64,000 nt of DNA from Microbacterium sp. B35-30. GTDB taxonomy: Bacteria; Actinomycetota; Actinomycetes; Actinomycetales; Microbacteriaceae. The stretch lies in the NCBI RefSeq assembly GCF_010634855.1, contig NZ_MWLQ01000018.1, forward strand, positions 186,001-250,000, read 5' to 3'. The position numbers were made by a program, and so were the translations under genes. The notes under the pieces are model-generated. The model saw only the letters and a program-made list of their open reading frames with translations. It was not told where the DNA came from and did not search any database. This document shows positions 1 to 8,564 of this stretch, piece by piece (position 1 is the first letter of the stretch; every line of letters begins with the position of its first letter).

Positions 1-129
1 GTGGTCAGCCGCATCCGGATCCCGCCCGACCAGGTATTCGAGCTCGCCAAGGCGCTCACCCAGCAGCTCGAGTTCTGGGAACGCGAGACGGGCCGCCGCA
101 ATCCGCAGGAGCCGCCGCTGGGCGACTGA
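1..129 (+). CDS. C-terminal end of an unidentified protein (partial)
   Basis: The frame is open from the first base and ends in TGA, leaving 42 visible codons. The tail looks like an amphipathic helix (VFELAKALTQQLEFWERE) followed by a short polar end. I do not recognise the family. A GTG falls exactly at base 1, so a 42-residue protein cannot be excluded, but a gene running in from outside the window is more likely. Confidence 0.45.
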   Translation: MVSRIRIPPDQVFELAKALTQQLEFWERETGRRNPQEPPLGD

Positions 130-354
130 GCCCTCCGCAGCTTCGTTCCCTCGCGGGGTAGTCCGCTGCCCCCGGCATGTCAACCCCTTTGGGGTGCGGA
201 TCCGGCCCACGTAACCTTGCCACGCGCCAGAGGGCGCAGAGGCGCGGCATCCGTTCGGCGAGGGGCGGATGTCGCGCCGTATTGCGCGCCGGCGGTGCAC
301 CGCGCGCCGTATCATCGCAGACCCTTCCTCCTCTGTCAGACGGAGGGGGAAGCC
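130..354. other. Intergenic stretch before the decarboxylase pair
   Basis: No convincing gene. It holds a short stem (ACCCC-TTT-GGGGT, 183-195) that could terminate the upstream gene, a possible -10 (TATCAT, 310-315), and a strong Shine-Dalgarno (GGAGGGGGA) directly before the ATG at 355. Confidence 0.4.
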
Positions 355-912
355 ATGGCAACGATCGATCAGTCGCACACGACGACTGCGACCGACTCCG
401 AACGCACCGCGACGCCTCCGGAAGCGGACGGCCGGCCGCGGCGCCGGACGCTGGTGTTCTGGATCGCCCGGTACCTTCCGGCCGAGGTGGCGGGCACCGC
501 TGCGATGGTGTTCGGCGGCCTGCTCGCGTCGGTGTGGACCACCGCGACCCCGCTCATCGCCCTCGCGGCGCTCGTCGGCGAGATCGTCGGCTTCTACGCC
601 GTCCTGGCCGTCACCATCTACCTCGAGCAGGTGCCGGTCACCGCCACCCGTCGCCGCGCTCTCGGGCGAACCGGCGTGCTGCTGGTCGCCGAGTTCGGCG
701 CAGCCGAGCTCCTGGACACGGTCCTGGTTCGACCGGCGGCGCTCATGCTCGGCATCTGGCTCGTTCCCGATCCGGTCTGGGGGATGCTGCTCGGCAAGGT
801 CGCCGCCGACATCGTGTTCTATGCCGTGGCGGCCGGGGCGTTCACGGTCACCGCACGCACCGGGCTGCGCGACGGACGTCGCACTGGCCGGGCCGCAGGG
901 GTGCTGACATGA
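355..912 (+). CDS. Small membrane protein coupled to a PLP decarboxylase
   Basis: A 185-residue protein with a polar N-terminal 35 residues followed by about four hydrophobic helices (roughly residues 45-70, 72-95, 108-140 and 145-170). The helix pattern loosely recalls small GtrA-like membrane proteins, but no diagnostic motif is visible, so the function is open. The ATG at 355 was chosen over upstream starts because of its strong Shine-Dalgarno. Its stop overlaps the start of the decarboxylase (ATGA), so the two are probably translated together; the membrane protein may move or sense the decarboxylase substrate or product, which is inference from position only. Confidence 0.7.
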   Translation: MATIDQSHTTTATDSERTATPPEADGRPRRRTLVFWIARYLPAEVAGTAAMVFGGLLASVWTTATPLIALAALVGEIVGFYAVLAVTIYLEQVPVTATRRRALGRTGVLLVAEFGAAELLDTVLVRPAALMLGIWLVPDPVWGMLLGKVAADIVFYAVAAGAFTVTARTGLRDGRRTGRAAGVLT

Positions 913-2216
913 ACCTTTCCGCGGTGCGGCGTGAGCCGCGTACGACGCCCGCCTTCGGCGATCGACGGCGGGCCGAGGCATCCGCTCTCCTGTCGTCGGT
1001 GGCCGCCCGCGCCGCGGTCGCCCGGCACGGCACGCCTCTTCTGCTGCTCGAGCCGGATCGGGTCCGCCGCCAGTATCGGCGGCTGCGCGAGGCTCTTCCG
1101 TTCGTCGGGTTCCACTACGCGGTGAAGGCGCTCGCGCACGACGCCGTGCTCGACGTGCTCGACGACGCCGGATGCGGGTTCGACGTCGCCACCGGCGAGG
1201 AGCTCGCGATGCTGACCCGCCGCGGCGTCGACACGTCGCGGATCATCCACACGCATCCGATCAAGAAGCCCGCTGAGATCGCTGAGGCGCTCGCCGCCGG
1301 AGTGCGCACGTTCGTGGTCGACAACGCCGTCGAGATCGACAAGTTCCGTGGCGCGCCGGCTGACACGCGGCTGCTGGTGCGGCTGGCGTACCGCAGTCCG
1401 CACGCGAAGAGCGACCTCTCGACGAAGTTCGGCGTCGGACCCTTCGAGGCCGCCCGCCTGGTCGAGAACGCGCTCGCCGCCGGCGTGGCCGTGGCCGGAT
1501 TCAGCTATCACGTCGGCAGCCAGCTCGACGATCCGGGCCGGTTCGCATCCGCTGCTGCCGACACGCTGGAGCTCATGGGAATCCTGGAGCGGCGCTGCAA
1601 CGTGCAGTTCGACACGCTCGACATCGGCGGAGGATTCCCCGCTTCGTACGACGCAGAGTCAGCCGCCGTCGACGACATCGCCGCGGTGCTGCGGCCGGTG
1701 CTCGCCCCGCACGCGCGCCGGCTCGACATCATCGCCGAGCCCGGCCGGGTGATGGTGGCCGACGCGATGACGCTCGTGACGAGCGTGGTGGGCATCGCCG
1801 AGCGGGGCGACGGACGGTGGTACTACCTGGATGACGGCCTCTACGGCTCGTACTCGAACGTGCTCACCGAAGACGTGCATCCGCTGGTGTTCGCGGCGCG
1901 CGACCTGACCAGCACCGATCCCTGGACGGGCCGGCTCTCCGCCGGCGCACACGCCGGCGACCACCGCTGGGCGACGCTCGCCGGACCGACCTGCGACTCG
2001 TCGGACGTGATCGCGCGGGAGGTCCTGCTGCCCGAGCTGCACGTCGGCGACCTACTCGTGAGCCCCACGATGGGCGCCTACACCACGGTCACGGCGACAC
2101 GGTTCAACGGTCGCCCCTTCACTCCGGTGGCCGTGGTCGGGCGGGGTGCGGCTGCCGCTCGGACGACCGTTGACGCCGTCGCGGGTTCGGACGTCCGCCG
2201 CGTGCCGATCGTCTGA
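909..2216 (+). CDS. PLP-dependent ornithine/lysine-type decarboxylase (fold type III)
   Basis: 435 residues with the alanine-racemase-like barrel and the C-terminal beta domain of group IV decarboxylases (ornithine, lysine, diaminopimelate, carboxynorspermidine). Visible landmarks are the Schiff-base lysine in FHYAVKAL (residue 73), HVGSQ, the phosphate-binding GGGFP, EPGR, and GPTCDSSD carrying the catalytic cysteine (residue 362). The last motif is closest to ornithine/lysine decarboxylases (GPTCD) rather than DAP decarboxylase. The expected reaction is decarboxylation of ornithine or lysine to putrescine or cadaverine in the cytoplasm. The start is set by the 4-nt overlap with the upstream membrane gene; a longer in-frame extension exists but would read through that gene. 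Confidence 0.85.
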   Translation: MNLSAVRREPRTTPAFGDRRRAEASALLSSVAARAAVARHGTPLLLLEPDRVRRQYRRLREALPFVGFHYAVKALAHDAVLDVLDDAGCGFDVATGEELAMLTRRGVDTSRIIHTHPIKKPAEIAEALAAGVRTFVVDNAVEIDKFRGAPADTRLLVRLAYRSPHAKSDLSTKFGVGPFEAARLVENALAAGVAVAGFSYHVGSQLDDPGRFASAAADTLELMGILERRCNVQFDTLDIGGGFPASYDAESAAVDDIAAVLRPVLAPHARRLDIIAEPGRVMVADAMTLVTSVVGIAERGDGRWYYLDDGLYGSYSNVLTEDVHPLVFAARDLTSTDPWTGRLSAGAHAGDHRWATLAGPTCDSSDVIAREVLLPELHVGDLLVSPTMGAYTTVTATRFNGRPFTPVAVVGRGAAAARTTVDAVAGSDVRRVPIV

Positions 2217-2270
2217 CCCGGTGGACGAAGGCGCGGGCGCAGGACCCACGCACGCGGGCCGAGCCTCGGC

Positions 2271-2903
2271 TCAGACTGTCCCGTACAGCCGGTCGCCGGC
2301 GTCGCCGAGGCCGGGCACGATGTAGCCGTGCTCGTTGAGTCGCTCGTCCATCGCGCCGAGCACGAGGGTGACGTCGCGGCCCGCGACCTGCTTCTCGATC
2401 GCGGCGACGCCCTCGGGCGCACCGAGGATGCAGATCGCCGTCACGTCCTGGGCGCCGCGCTGGAACAGGAACTCGATCGCGGCGCCGAGCGAGCCGCCGG
2501 TCGCGAGCATGGGATCGAGCACGAAGCACTGGCGGTCGCTCAGGTCGTCGGGCAGGCGCTCGGCGTAGGTCGACGGCTCGAGCGTCTCGTGATCGCGGAC
2601 CATGCCGAGAAAGCCCACCTCGGCGGTAGGGATGAGCTTGACCATGCCTTCGAGCATGCCGAGGCCGGCGCGCAGGATGGGCACGACGAGCGGGCGGGGC
2701 TCGCTGATCTTCACGCCGGTCGTGGTGGTGACCGGCGTCTGGATCTCGATCGGCGCCACGCGGACATTGCGTGTCGCCTCGTACGCGAGGAGCGTGACGA
2801 GCTCCTCGGTGAGCTGACGGAACACGGGTGATGACGTGCGCTGGTCGCGCAGCACCGTGAGCTTGTGGGTGATGAGCGGGTGGTCCGCGACGTGCAGGCG
2901 CAT
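2271..2903 (-). CDS. upp: Uracil phosphoribosyltransferase
   Basis: 210 residues, the normal length. It converts uracil and PRPP to UMP in pyrimidine salvage. The type I PRTase PRPP loop is visible as [10 protein letters not shown], preceded by the [10 protein letters not shown] segment, with the C-terminal uracil-binding [17 protein letters not shown]. The ATG at 2903 has a TACCCT box 6 nt upstream and fits the conserved N-terminus ([15 protein letters not shown]). It converges with the decarboxylase and diverges from tadA. Confidence 0.95.
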   Translation of the reverse strand: MRLHVADHPLITHKLTVLRDQRTSSPVFRQLTEELVTLLAYEATRNVRVAPIEIQTPVTTTTGVKISEPRPLVVPILRAGLGMLEGMVKLIPTAEVGFLGMVRDHETLEPSTYAERLPDDLSDRQCFVLDPMLATGGSLGAAIEFLFQRGAQDVTAICILGAPEGVAAIEKQVAGRDVTLVLGAMDERLNEHGYIVPGLGDAGDRLYGTV

Positions 2904-2909
2904 AGAGAC

Positions 2910-2915
2910 AGGGTA
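2910..2915 (-). promoter_or_regulatory. -10 box of upp
   Basis: TACCCT on the minus strand, 6 nt before the ATG of upp, so the transcript is probably leaderless. Confidence 0.55.
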
Positions 2916-2939
2916 GTGCCGCCTCGTACTCCCGCCCGC

Positions 2940-3023
2940 GCGAAAAGACTGGCGGGTCACGGCGACACGCGGGTGATGGATGCCGGCAGCCCGGCGCGTC
3001 ACGTCACCGGCCCGTGTTTTCGC
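2940..3023. repeat. 84-bp dispersed palindromic element, copy A
   Basis: It begins GCGAAAAG and ends TTTTCGC, with GGCGACACGCGGGTGATGG and GGCGCGTCACG inside. A clearly related sequence lies at 42958-43037. Both copies sit between divergent genes. Confidence 0.6.
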
Positions 3024-3052
3024 ACGTAAACCTAGGCGGGGATCGGTCGAGA

Positions 3053-3058
3053 TAGCCT
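3053..3058 (+). promoter_or_regulatory. -10 box of tadA
   Basis: TAGCCT, 6 nt before the GTG start. Confidence 0.5.
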
Positions 3059-3064
3059 CGTGCT

Positions 3065-3526
3065 GTGAACCTGGATCCCGCCGATCTCGCCGCCATGGAC
3101 CGCGCGCTGGCGCTCGCCGCAGCGGCGGGCGAGACAGGGGATGTACCGGTCGGTGCGGTGGTGACGGATGCCGCGGGAGCGGTGATCGCCGAGGGGCGCA
3201 ACCTCCGCGAGCTCGAGCACGACCCGACGGCGCACGCCGAGGTGGTGGCGCTGCGGGCCGCGGCCGCGGCGCGCGGTGCCTGGAACCTCGAGGGGTGCAC
3301 GCTCGTGGTCACGCTGGAGCCGTGCGTCATGTGCGCGGGCGCCGTGCTGCAGTCGCGCGTCTCGCGGCTCGTCTTCGGCGCCTGGGACGAGAAGGCGGGC
3401 GCGGCGGGGTCGGTGTACGACGTCGTGCGCGACCGGCGCCTGCCCTATCGCGCCGAGGTCGTCGCGGGCGTGCGCGAGGCCGAGGCATCCGCTCTCCTGC
3501 GCGCGTTCTTCGACGCCCGCCGCTGA
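3065..3526 (+). CDS. tadA: tRNA-specific adenosine deaminase
   Basis: 153 residues. TadA deaminates the wobble A34 of tRNA-Arg(ACG) to inosine. The zinc site of the cytidine/deoxycytidylate deaminase fold is complete: HAEV (proton-relay Glu) and the PCVMC motif. The N-terminus (helix, then DVPVGAVV) and the C-terminal helix match the family length. The GTG start is supported by the -10 box 6 nt upstream and by the conserved distance to the first helix. Confidence 0.93.
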   Translation: MNLDPADLAAMDRALALAAAAGETGDVPVGAVVTDAAGAVIAEGRNLRELEHDPTAHAEVVALRAAAAARGAWNLEGCTLVVTLEPCVMCAGAVLQSRVSRLVFGAWDEKAGAAGSVYDVVRDRRLPYRAEVVAGVREAEASALLRAFFDARR

Positions 3527-3543
3527 CCCGCGCCCCGTCTCCC

Positions 3544-3603
3544 TTGACTTGGCGTATATGTACGCGACACGCCGGCGTGTCGCGTACATATACGCCAAGT
3601 CAA
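3544..3603. repeat. Perfect 60-bp palindrome
   Basis: Two 30-nt arms (first TTGACTTGGCG..., second ...CGCCAAGTCAA) are exact reverse complements with no spacer between 3573 and 3574. It lies 17 bp after the tadA stop and 99 bp before the next start, and its core (GGCGTATATGTACGCGAC) is much more AT-rich than the surroundings. Confidence 0.9.
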
Positions 3604-3689
3604 CGCGGGGACGCGGGGACGCGGGGCGGGGGCGAACCGCCGGGGTGATCAGGGGGCCTGCACCCTGCTGCGGCTGTGCCGCGCGGGCC

Positions 3690-3695
3690 TAGCGT
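3690..3695 (+). promoter_or_regulatory. -10 box of the DUF2306 gene
   Basis: TAGCGT, 7 nt before the GTG at 3703. Confidence 0.5.
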
Positions 3696-3702
3696 GACGC
3701 AC

Positions 3703-4425
3703 GTGACCCGCCTCATCGAACCCGTCCGCACCGCCCCCGCCGTCGCGCGGCCCGGCGGCATCCGCTCCCGCATCGGCTGGACGTTCGTCCTGCTGACGGC
3801 GCTCGCGATCGTCGCGTACTCCGCCCTGCCGTACTTCACCGCCTCGCTGGCCGACCTCGCCGGGCAGGAGGTCGGGCTCGCGCCGACGTACGCGACGGTG
3901 CACCCGTTCGTGCAGGGCGCCCTGTACGTCCACATCGTGGGCGGGGCGGTCGCGCTCGTGACCGGACCGCTGCAGTTCTGGCGTGGCCTGCGCACGCGAG
4001 CCCCGCGTGTTCACCGCTGGACCGGGCGCGTCTACCTCGTGGCAGTCGCGATCGGCGCGGCCGGCGGCCTCGTCATCGCTCCCTCGAGCCCGGCGGGCTA
4101 CGTCGGGTTCTTCGGGTTCGGGACGCTCGCAGTGCTGTGGCTCGTCACCGGCTGGCGGGCGTATCGCGCGATCCGCCGGGGCGACGTACCGAGTCACCGG
4201 GCGTGGATGATCCGTAACTACGCACTGACCTACTCCGGCGTGATGCTGCGCATCTGGCTGCCGTTCCTGCTCTTCGCTCCGGTGGCTCTGGGGCAGCCGC
4301 TGCACGACGGCTCCTTCGCGAACGCCTACGCCGCGGTGCCGTTCCTGTGCTGGCTGCCGAACCTGGTGTTCGCGGAGTGGCTCATCCGCCGCCGCGGGCT
4401 GCCGTCGTACCGCCTGCCCGTCTGA
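3703..4425 (+). CDS. DUF2306 family membrane protein
   Basis: 240 residues and about seven hydrophobic helices. The signature of DUF2306 is visible as HPFVQGALYVHIVGGAVAL, followed by GPLQFWRGLR and HRWTGRVYL; the conserved histidines inside helices hint at a haem- or cofactor-binding membrane bundle, but no function has been established for the family. GTG codons at 3676, 3694 and 3703 are all possible starts; 3703 is preferred because TAGCGT ends 7 nt before it. Confidence 0.75.
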   Translation: MTRLIEPVRTAPAVARPGGIRSRIGWTFVLLTALAIVAYSALPYFTASLADLAGQEVGLAPTYATVHPFVQGALYVHIVGGAVALVTGPLQFWRGLRTRAPRVHRWTGRVYLVAVAIGAAGGLVIAPSSPAGYVGFFGFGTLAVLWLVTGWRAYRAIRRGDVPSHRAWMIRNYALTYSGVMLRIWLPFLLFAPVALGQPLHDGSFANAYAAVPFLCWLPNLVFAEWLIRRRGLPSYRLPV

Positions 4426-4460
4426 GGCCGCGCGGCGCGGCGACGTTCACCGATCTGGAC

Positions 4461-4516
4461 TCGCGAAAGGGTATGTTTCCGCACGCGCGACCCTGCGGAA
4501 ACATACCCTTTCGCGA
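4461..4516. repeat. GCGAAAGGGTA hairpin, copy 1 (probable bidirectional terminator)
   Basis: Perfect 23-bp arms (4461-4483 and 4494-4516, core GCGAAAGGGTATGTTTCCGC) around a 10-nt loop. It lies between two convergent genes, 35 bp after the DUF2306 stop. Related copies are at 29805-29868 and 45278-45338. Confidence 0.85.
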
Positions 4517-4537
4517 TTCCGAACCCCGCAGGACGGA

Positions 4538-5464
4538 TCAGCGGGGGAGGTGCGGGAGCACCTCGGTGCCGAGGTACTCGACGTGCGCGACGTCCTGCAG
4601 GTCGAGCAGCTGGAAGTAGACCCGCTCGATGCCGAACGACCGGTAGAGCGCGATGCGCTCGCCGATCTCCGCGGCGTCGCCCACGATGTTCGTGCCGTCC
4701 CGTACGTCGGCGATCGTCTTGCCGATCCTTCCGGCGCGCCCGGTGATCTCGGCGTCGTCGCGCCCGGCGAAGGTCGACATCGCGACCGACAGCCGCACCG
4801 TGGCCGGGTCGCGGCCGATGCGCTCGCAAGCGGCGCGCAGATTGTCGATGCGCTCGGCGATCTGGTGGTCTTCGGGGAAGCCGATGTTGTACTCGCGGGC
4901 GAAGCGCGCGACGAGGTCGGGGGTGCGCCGGGGGCCGCCGCCGCCGATGATCACGGGCACCGGCTGCTGCACCGGCTTCGGCAGGGCCGGTGCCTCGGTC
5001 AAGCGGTAGTTCGCGCCGCTGAAGCTGTACGCACCGCCGACGGGCGTCGCCCAGAGGCCGGTCACGATCTCGAGCTGCTCCTCTAGCAGGTCGAATCTCT
5101 TGGCGGGGAACGGGATGCCGTAGGCCTGGTGCTCGCGCTCGAACCAGCCGGCTCCGAGCCCGAGCTCGACGCGTCCGCCCGACATCGCGTCGACCTGGGC
5201 GACCTGGATCGCGAGCGAGCCGGGGTGCCGGAAGGTGACGGGCGAGACGAGCGTGCCGATCCGGATCCGCGAGGTCTCGCGGGCGAGGCCCGCAAGCGTC
5301 GTCCAGGCGTCCGTCGGTCCGGGTAGGCCGTCGCCCATCCCGCTCAGGTAGTGGTCCGAGCGGAAGTACCCGGTGAAGCCGAGCCGCTCCGCGGTCTGGG
5401 CGTAGGCGAGTTCGTCGGCGTAGGTGGACCCCAGCTGAGGCTCGGTGAAGATGCAGTACTCGAT
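4538..5464 (-). CDS. LLM-class (luciferase-like, F420-type) oxidoreductase with unclear start
   Basis: A TIM-barrel flavin/F420-dependent oxidoreductase of about 308 residues. Family landmarks are the N-terminal EYCIFTEPQLG, FRSDHYL, then SPVTFRHPG, GLGAGWFEREH and PVIIGGGGPRRT. The first ATG in frame (5338) would delete about 42 residues that clearly belong to the family, including the first beta strand and FRSDHYL. Upstream of that ATG there is no in-frame ATG, GTG or TTG; homologous N-termini would begin at an ATC codon (5462-5464) preceded by an AGGGA sequence. Either a rare ATC start is used or the start codon has been lost. The gene follows the CDF transporter gene on the same strand. 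The substrate is unknown. Confidence 0.7.
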   Translation of the reverse strand: MEYCIFTEPQLGSTYADELAYAQTAERLGFTGYFRSDHYLSGMGDGLPGPTDAWTTLAGLARETSRIRIGTLVSPVTFRHPGSLAIQVAQVDAMSGGRVELGLGAGWFEREHQAYGIPFPAKRFDLLEEQLEIVTGLWATPVGGAYSFSGANYRLTEAPALPKPVQQPVPVIIGGGGPRRTPDLVARFAREYNIGFPEDHQIAERIDNLRAACERIGRDPATVRLSVAMSTFAGRDDAEITGRAGRIGKTIADVRDGTNIVGDAAEIGERIALYRSFGIERVYFQLLDLQDVAHVEYLGTEVLPHLPR

Positions 5465-5564
5465 GATCGATCCCTGTGCTGTCTCGCGGGCGGTGCGAAG
5501 GGTCGCGGTCGCCAGGTCGGTTCGCGATCCTCGCGGCGGCGGAACCCCTCGAGGGGCGGAAGGG

Positions 5565-6536
5565 TCAGTCGGCCGAACTGATGACGAACTGCGACGTCGG
5601 CGGCTCGGGGTCGGAGCCCGGCCGGTAGATGTCGGGCTCGAGGTAGATCACCCGGGCCGCGGGCACCGCCTCTCGCACCCGCGCCTCGACCTTGTTGATG
5701 TCGGCGGCGATGCGCTCGAGGGTGGCGTCGGCGGCGAAGCCGAGCTTCGCCGCGACGAGGAGCTCGTCCGGGCCGAGGTAGAGCGTCTTGATGTGGATGA
5801 GGTTCTGGACCTCAGGCCCGCTGGTGATGGCGGCCACGATGCGCTGGTGATCGGCATCCGTCGCGCCCTCGCCCACGAGGAGGCTCTTCGTCTCGATGCC
5901 GAGGACGATGGCGATGAGGATCAGCAGCGTGCCGATCATCAGCGTGCCGAGCGCGTCGAAGAGCGGGTTGCCGGTGATCACGGTGAGGCCGACGCCGAAG
6001 AGCGCGAACACCAAGCCGATGAGCGCGCCGATGTCCTCCAGAAGGACGACGGGAAGCTCGGGCGCCTTCGCGTGACGGACGAACGACACCCACGACTGGC
6101 CGCGGGCGCGCACATGATTGCTCTCGCGCACGGCGGTGCGCAGCGAGAACGACTCGAGGCCGATGGCGACGACGAGCACGACGATCGGCAGCCACCACCA
6201 TCTCTCATCGAGCGCGTGCGGGTGGGTGAGCTTCTCGACGCCCTCGTAGATGGCGAACAGGCCGCCGACCGAGAACAGGATGATCGAGACGACGAACGCG
6301 TAGACGTATCGCTCGCGGCCGTAGCCGAAGGGGTGCTCGCTGTCGGCCATCTTCTTGGCCTTGCGGCCTCCGAGCATCAGGAGCAGCTGGTTGCCCGAGT
6401 CGGCGACCGAGTGGATTGCCTCCGCGAGCATCGAGGCCGAGCCCGAGAGGAACCAGGCGATGAACTTCGCCACGGCGATGCCCATGTTCGCCAGAAACGC
6501 CGCAAGGATCGCCTTGCTGCCACCGGAAGCACTCAT
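5565..6536 (-). CDS. Cation diffusion facilitator family transporter
   Basis: 323 residues with about six membrane helices and a C-terminal cytoplasmic ferredoxin-like domain. CDF proteins export divalent metals such as Zn, Mn, Fe or Co by proton antiport. The metal-site helix reads EAIHSVADSGNQ (a HxxxD pair in helix 2), helix 5 carries the second site around LLEDIGALIG, and the GYGRERY loop is typical of the ZT-like subgroup often annotated as cation transporters. The metal cannot be read from the sequence. The ATG at 6536 has TAGACT 7 nt upstream. Confidence 0.9.
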   Translation of the reverse strand: MSASGGSKAILAAFLANMGIAVAKFIAWFLSGSASMLAEAIHSVADSGNQLLLMLGGRKAKKMADSEHPFGYGRERYVYAFVVSIILFSVGGLFAIYEGVEKLTHPHALDERWWWLPIVVLVVAIGLESFSLRTAVRESNHVRARGQSWVSFVRHAKAPELPVVLLEDIGALIGLVFALFGVGLTVITGNPLFDALGTLMIGTLLILIAIVLGIETKSLLVGEGATDADHQRIVAAITSGPEVQNLIHIKTLYLGPDELLVAAKLGFAADATLERIAADINKVEARVREAVPAARVIYLEPDIYRPGSDPEPPTSQFVISSAD

Positions 6537-6543
6537 GCCGACG

Positions 6544-6549
6544 AGTCTA
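6544..6549 (-). promoter_or_regulatory. -10 box of the CDF transporter gene
   Basis: TAGACT on the minus strand, 7 nt before the ATG. Confidence 0.5.
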
Positions 6550-6611
6550 CGGATGCCGGGGCGTCGCTCGTGCGCCGCGTCCGCTGACCCCGCGTCTCAC
6601 CCCCGCGCGTA

Positions 6612-7724
6612 TCAGTCGGACGAGCGGAGGATGATCGCCTCGGTCGGGGGCGCGGGGTCGTGGCGGCGACCCACGTAGCCGATGACCTCCAGCAGTGCGT
6701 GGCGGAACTCGGCGGGCCGCTCGAGGTGCGGGGTGTGGCCGACGCCCTCGAGGCTCCGCTCAGTCACCTCGCCGCCGGCATCCGCATAGCGTGCGAGCAC
6801 GTCCCGCGTCTGCGACACCATCGGCTGCGGTGGAGCTACCTCGTCACCGGGCCAGTCCGGCACGATGCCGAGCTTGCCGAGGTTGTTGTAGTCGGAGAGC
6901 GACGCGTCCGAGATGATCGGGTCGAGGGTGCCGTGCATCCAGAGGATCGGCGGCTTCTCCCGGAGGTCGACGATCGCCGACACGTCGAAGTGCCCCGGGG
7001 TCATGGTGTTCACCACTCCGATGCGCCCCGCGGCGAAGCCGGGCCAGTTCTCGCTGGCCACCGCATCGCCCGGATAGTTGCCGGTGGCGGTCGACGTCGT
7101 CAGCATCGACTCGACCCACACGTCCTCATGCTCGCTCTGATACCCCTGAGCCACATACCCCGACCGGAAGACGCTCCGCGGCGAGGTCGGCGCGTCGGCC
7201 GTCGTGTCGTGGTCGATCAGGCGCTGCACGAAATCGGGGTTCACCGTCCCGCCGCCGCAGCCCGCGTCGTCGTCGGTGAGGCGCGTCCCATCGCGACGGG
7301 TTCCGCCGAGGCCGTACGGCGAGACAGGGGATTCGAGGGTGAGGCTCAGCACGGGGTGCTCGAGCGCATACTGCATCGCGACGCCCGCGCCCATCGACCA
7401 GCCGACGAGATGCGCGGTCGGGATGTCGAGCGCCTGCAGCGTGGCGGCGACGTCGTCGCTGAAGTCGCGCACGCCGCGCGTGGCGTCGATGGGTGCGTGC
7501 TCGGTGCCGCCGTACCCGCGCAGGTCGATTGCGATGACCCGCAAGTCGGTGGGCAGATCGAGCATCAGCTCCTGCCAGAAGAGCGCCGACGACAGGTTGC
7601 CGTGGATCAGCACCACGGTCCGCTCCGGCGGGGTCGCGGGGTCGTCGCCCGCGCGCTCGAGCACATTGACGGCCAGTCCCGGCGTCTCCACGCTGCGCGC
7701 CTCGATGCCGTCGAAGAGGGTCAT
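6612..7724 (-). CDS. Alpha/beta hydrolase
   Basis: 370 residues, long for a simple alpha/beta hydrolase because of a cap region (about residues 140-240). The oxyanion HGN (VVLIHGNLSS), the nucleophile elbow GWSMG and the catalytic histidine in GVGHTPH are all visible; the acidic member is probably in HGTLDPI. Esterase, lipase, epoxide hydrolase or C-C hydrolase activity cannot be told apart. The ATG at 7724 is preferred over an upstream in-frame start because GGGAGG lies 8 nt before it. A possible -10 (TATCCT, 7774-7779 minus) lies about 50 bp upstream. Confidence 0.8.
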   Translation of the reverse strand: MTLFDGIEARSVETPGLAVNVLERAGDDPATPPERTVVLIHGNLSSALFWQELMLDLPTDLRVIAIDLRGYGGTEHAPIDATRGVRDFSDDVAATLQALDIPTAHLVGWSMGAGVAMQYALEHPVLSLTLESPVSPYGLGGTRRDGTRLTDDDAGCGGGTVNPDFVQRLIDHDTTADAPTSPRSVFRSGYVAQGYQSEHEDVWVESMLTTSTATGNYPGDAVASENWPGFAAGRIGVVNTMTPGHFDVSAIVDLREKPPILWMHGTLDPIISDASLSDYNNLGKLGIVPDWPGDEVAPPQPMVSQTRDVLARYADAGGEVTERSLEGVGHTPHLERPAEFRHALLEVIGYVGRRHDPAPPTEAIILRSSD

Positions 7725-7888
7725 GTCGGAAGCCTCCCACGTCCTGCGGGAGCACCTGCGTCCCCGCACTCCGAGGATAGACCGGTCGCCGTTGTGGCGA
7801 ACGGGCTGATCGATGACGGATGCCGCGGGCCGCGGCTGGGCCCACGCGGCCGGAGGCGCCGCCCGACCCGTCTGGGCCTACGCTCGCC

Positions 7889-8563
7889 TCACTCCTCGGC
7901 TGTGGCGGGCGCGGGCTCTCCGGTGTAGAACGCGTAGGTGTTGTCGGCCGCGCGGGCAGCTGCCGCGCGGTCGGTGCCGTCCGCGGCGTGGGCGGTGCCC
8001 CAGGCGTCGGCGGCACCCCGGTAGAAGGACCTGCCCTCGTCGGTGAACGCCCACGCCTCAGCCTCTTTCGGAGACGGGCCGTCGCCGCCGGTGAGGTGGA
8101 GGGCGAGGCCCAGGAGGCCGCCGTCCCACCCGACACCGGTGGCCCCGGGGCCGTACAGGTCCCAGAACTCGGCGGGGACGTCGTCGGTGCGCGCGATGTG
8201 CTCGAGTTCGAACCGTGTCGCGTCCTCGCCCTCGGCCGTCAGCCGCACCGTGAGCCAGGTCACGCCGCCGCCGTACTCCCACGTGGCCTTGAAGTGCGCC
8301 GAGCCGTTCGCCGGGGGTGCGCATTCCTGGATCTCCCCGCCCGCGTTGCCCTCGATCTGGTACCGGCCGCCGAGGACGAGATCGCCCGTGATCGGCTGGA
8401 ACCAGCGCGCGATGCGCTCCGTGGTGGTGACGGCGTCCCACACGTCGTCGATGGGGGACGGATACGTCTGTGCGAGCGTCTGCACGCGCGCCGGGTAGCC
8501 GTTGATCTCTTCGCTCGCGATCTCGCGGGTCACCGCGTCGAGCTGGTGCTGTACGTCGACCAT
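7889..8563 (-). CDS. SRPBCC / AHSA1-type protein, partner of the ArsR regulator
   Basis: 224 residues. The START-like fold of the AHSA1 family shows in SPIDDVWDAVTTTERIARWF, GGRYQIEGNAGGEI and the strand FELEHIARTDD. These proteins bind hydrophobic ligands; many are encoded beside an ArsR repressor, as here. The start is separated by one base from the stop of the ArsR gene (TGACATG), with AGGAGG in front, so the pair is one transcript. The C-terminal 50 residues are alanine-rich and of unknown role. Confidence 0.8.
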   Translation of the reverse strand: MVDVQHQLDAVTREIASEEINGYPARVQTLAQTYPSPIDDVWDAVTTTERIARWFQPITGDLVLGGRYQIEGNAGGEIQECAPPANGSAHFKATWEYGGGVTWLTVRLTAEGEDATRFELEHIARTDDVPAEFWDLYGPGATGVGWDGGLLGLALHLTGGDGPSPKEAEAWAFTDEGRSFYRGAADAWGTAHAADGTDRAAAARAADNTYAFYTGEPAPATAEE

Positions 8564-8564
8564 G

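Noticed and set aside
177..908. Extension of the decarboxylase frame to a 679-residue protein
   Set aside because: The added part overlaps the well-supported membrane-protein gene (355-912) in another frame and has arginine-rich shadow composition; the ATGA overlap marks the true start at 909.
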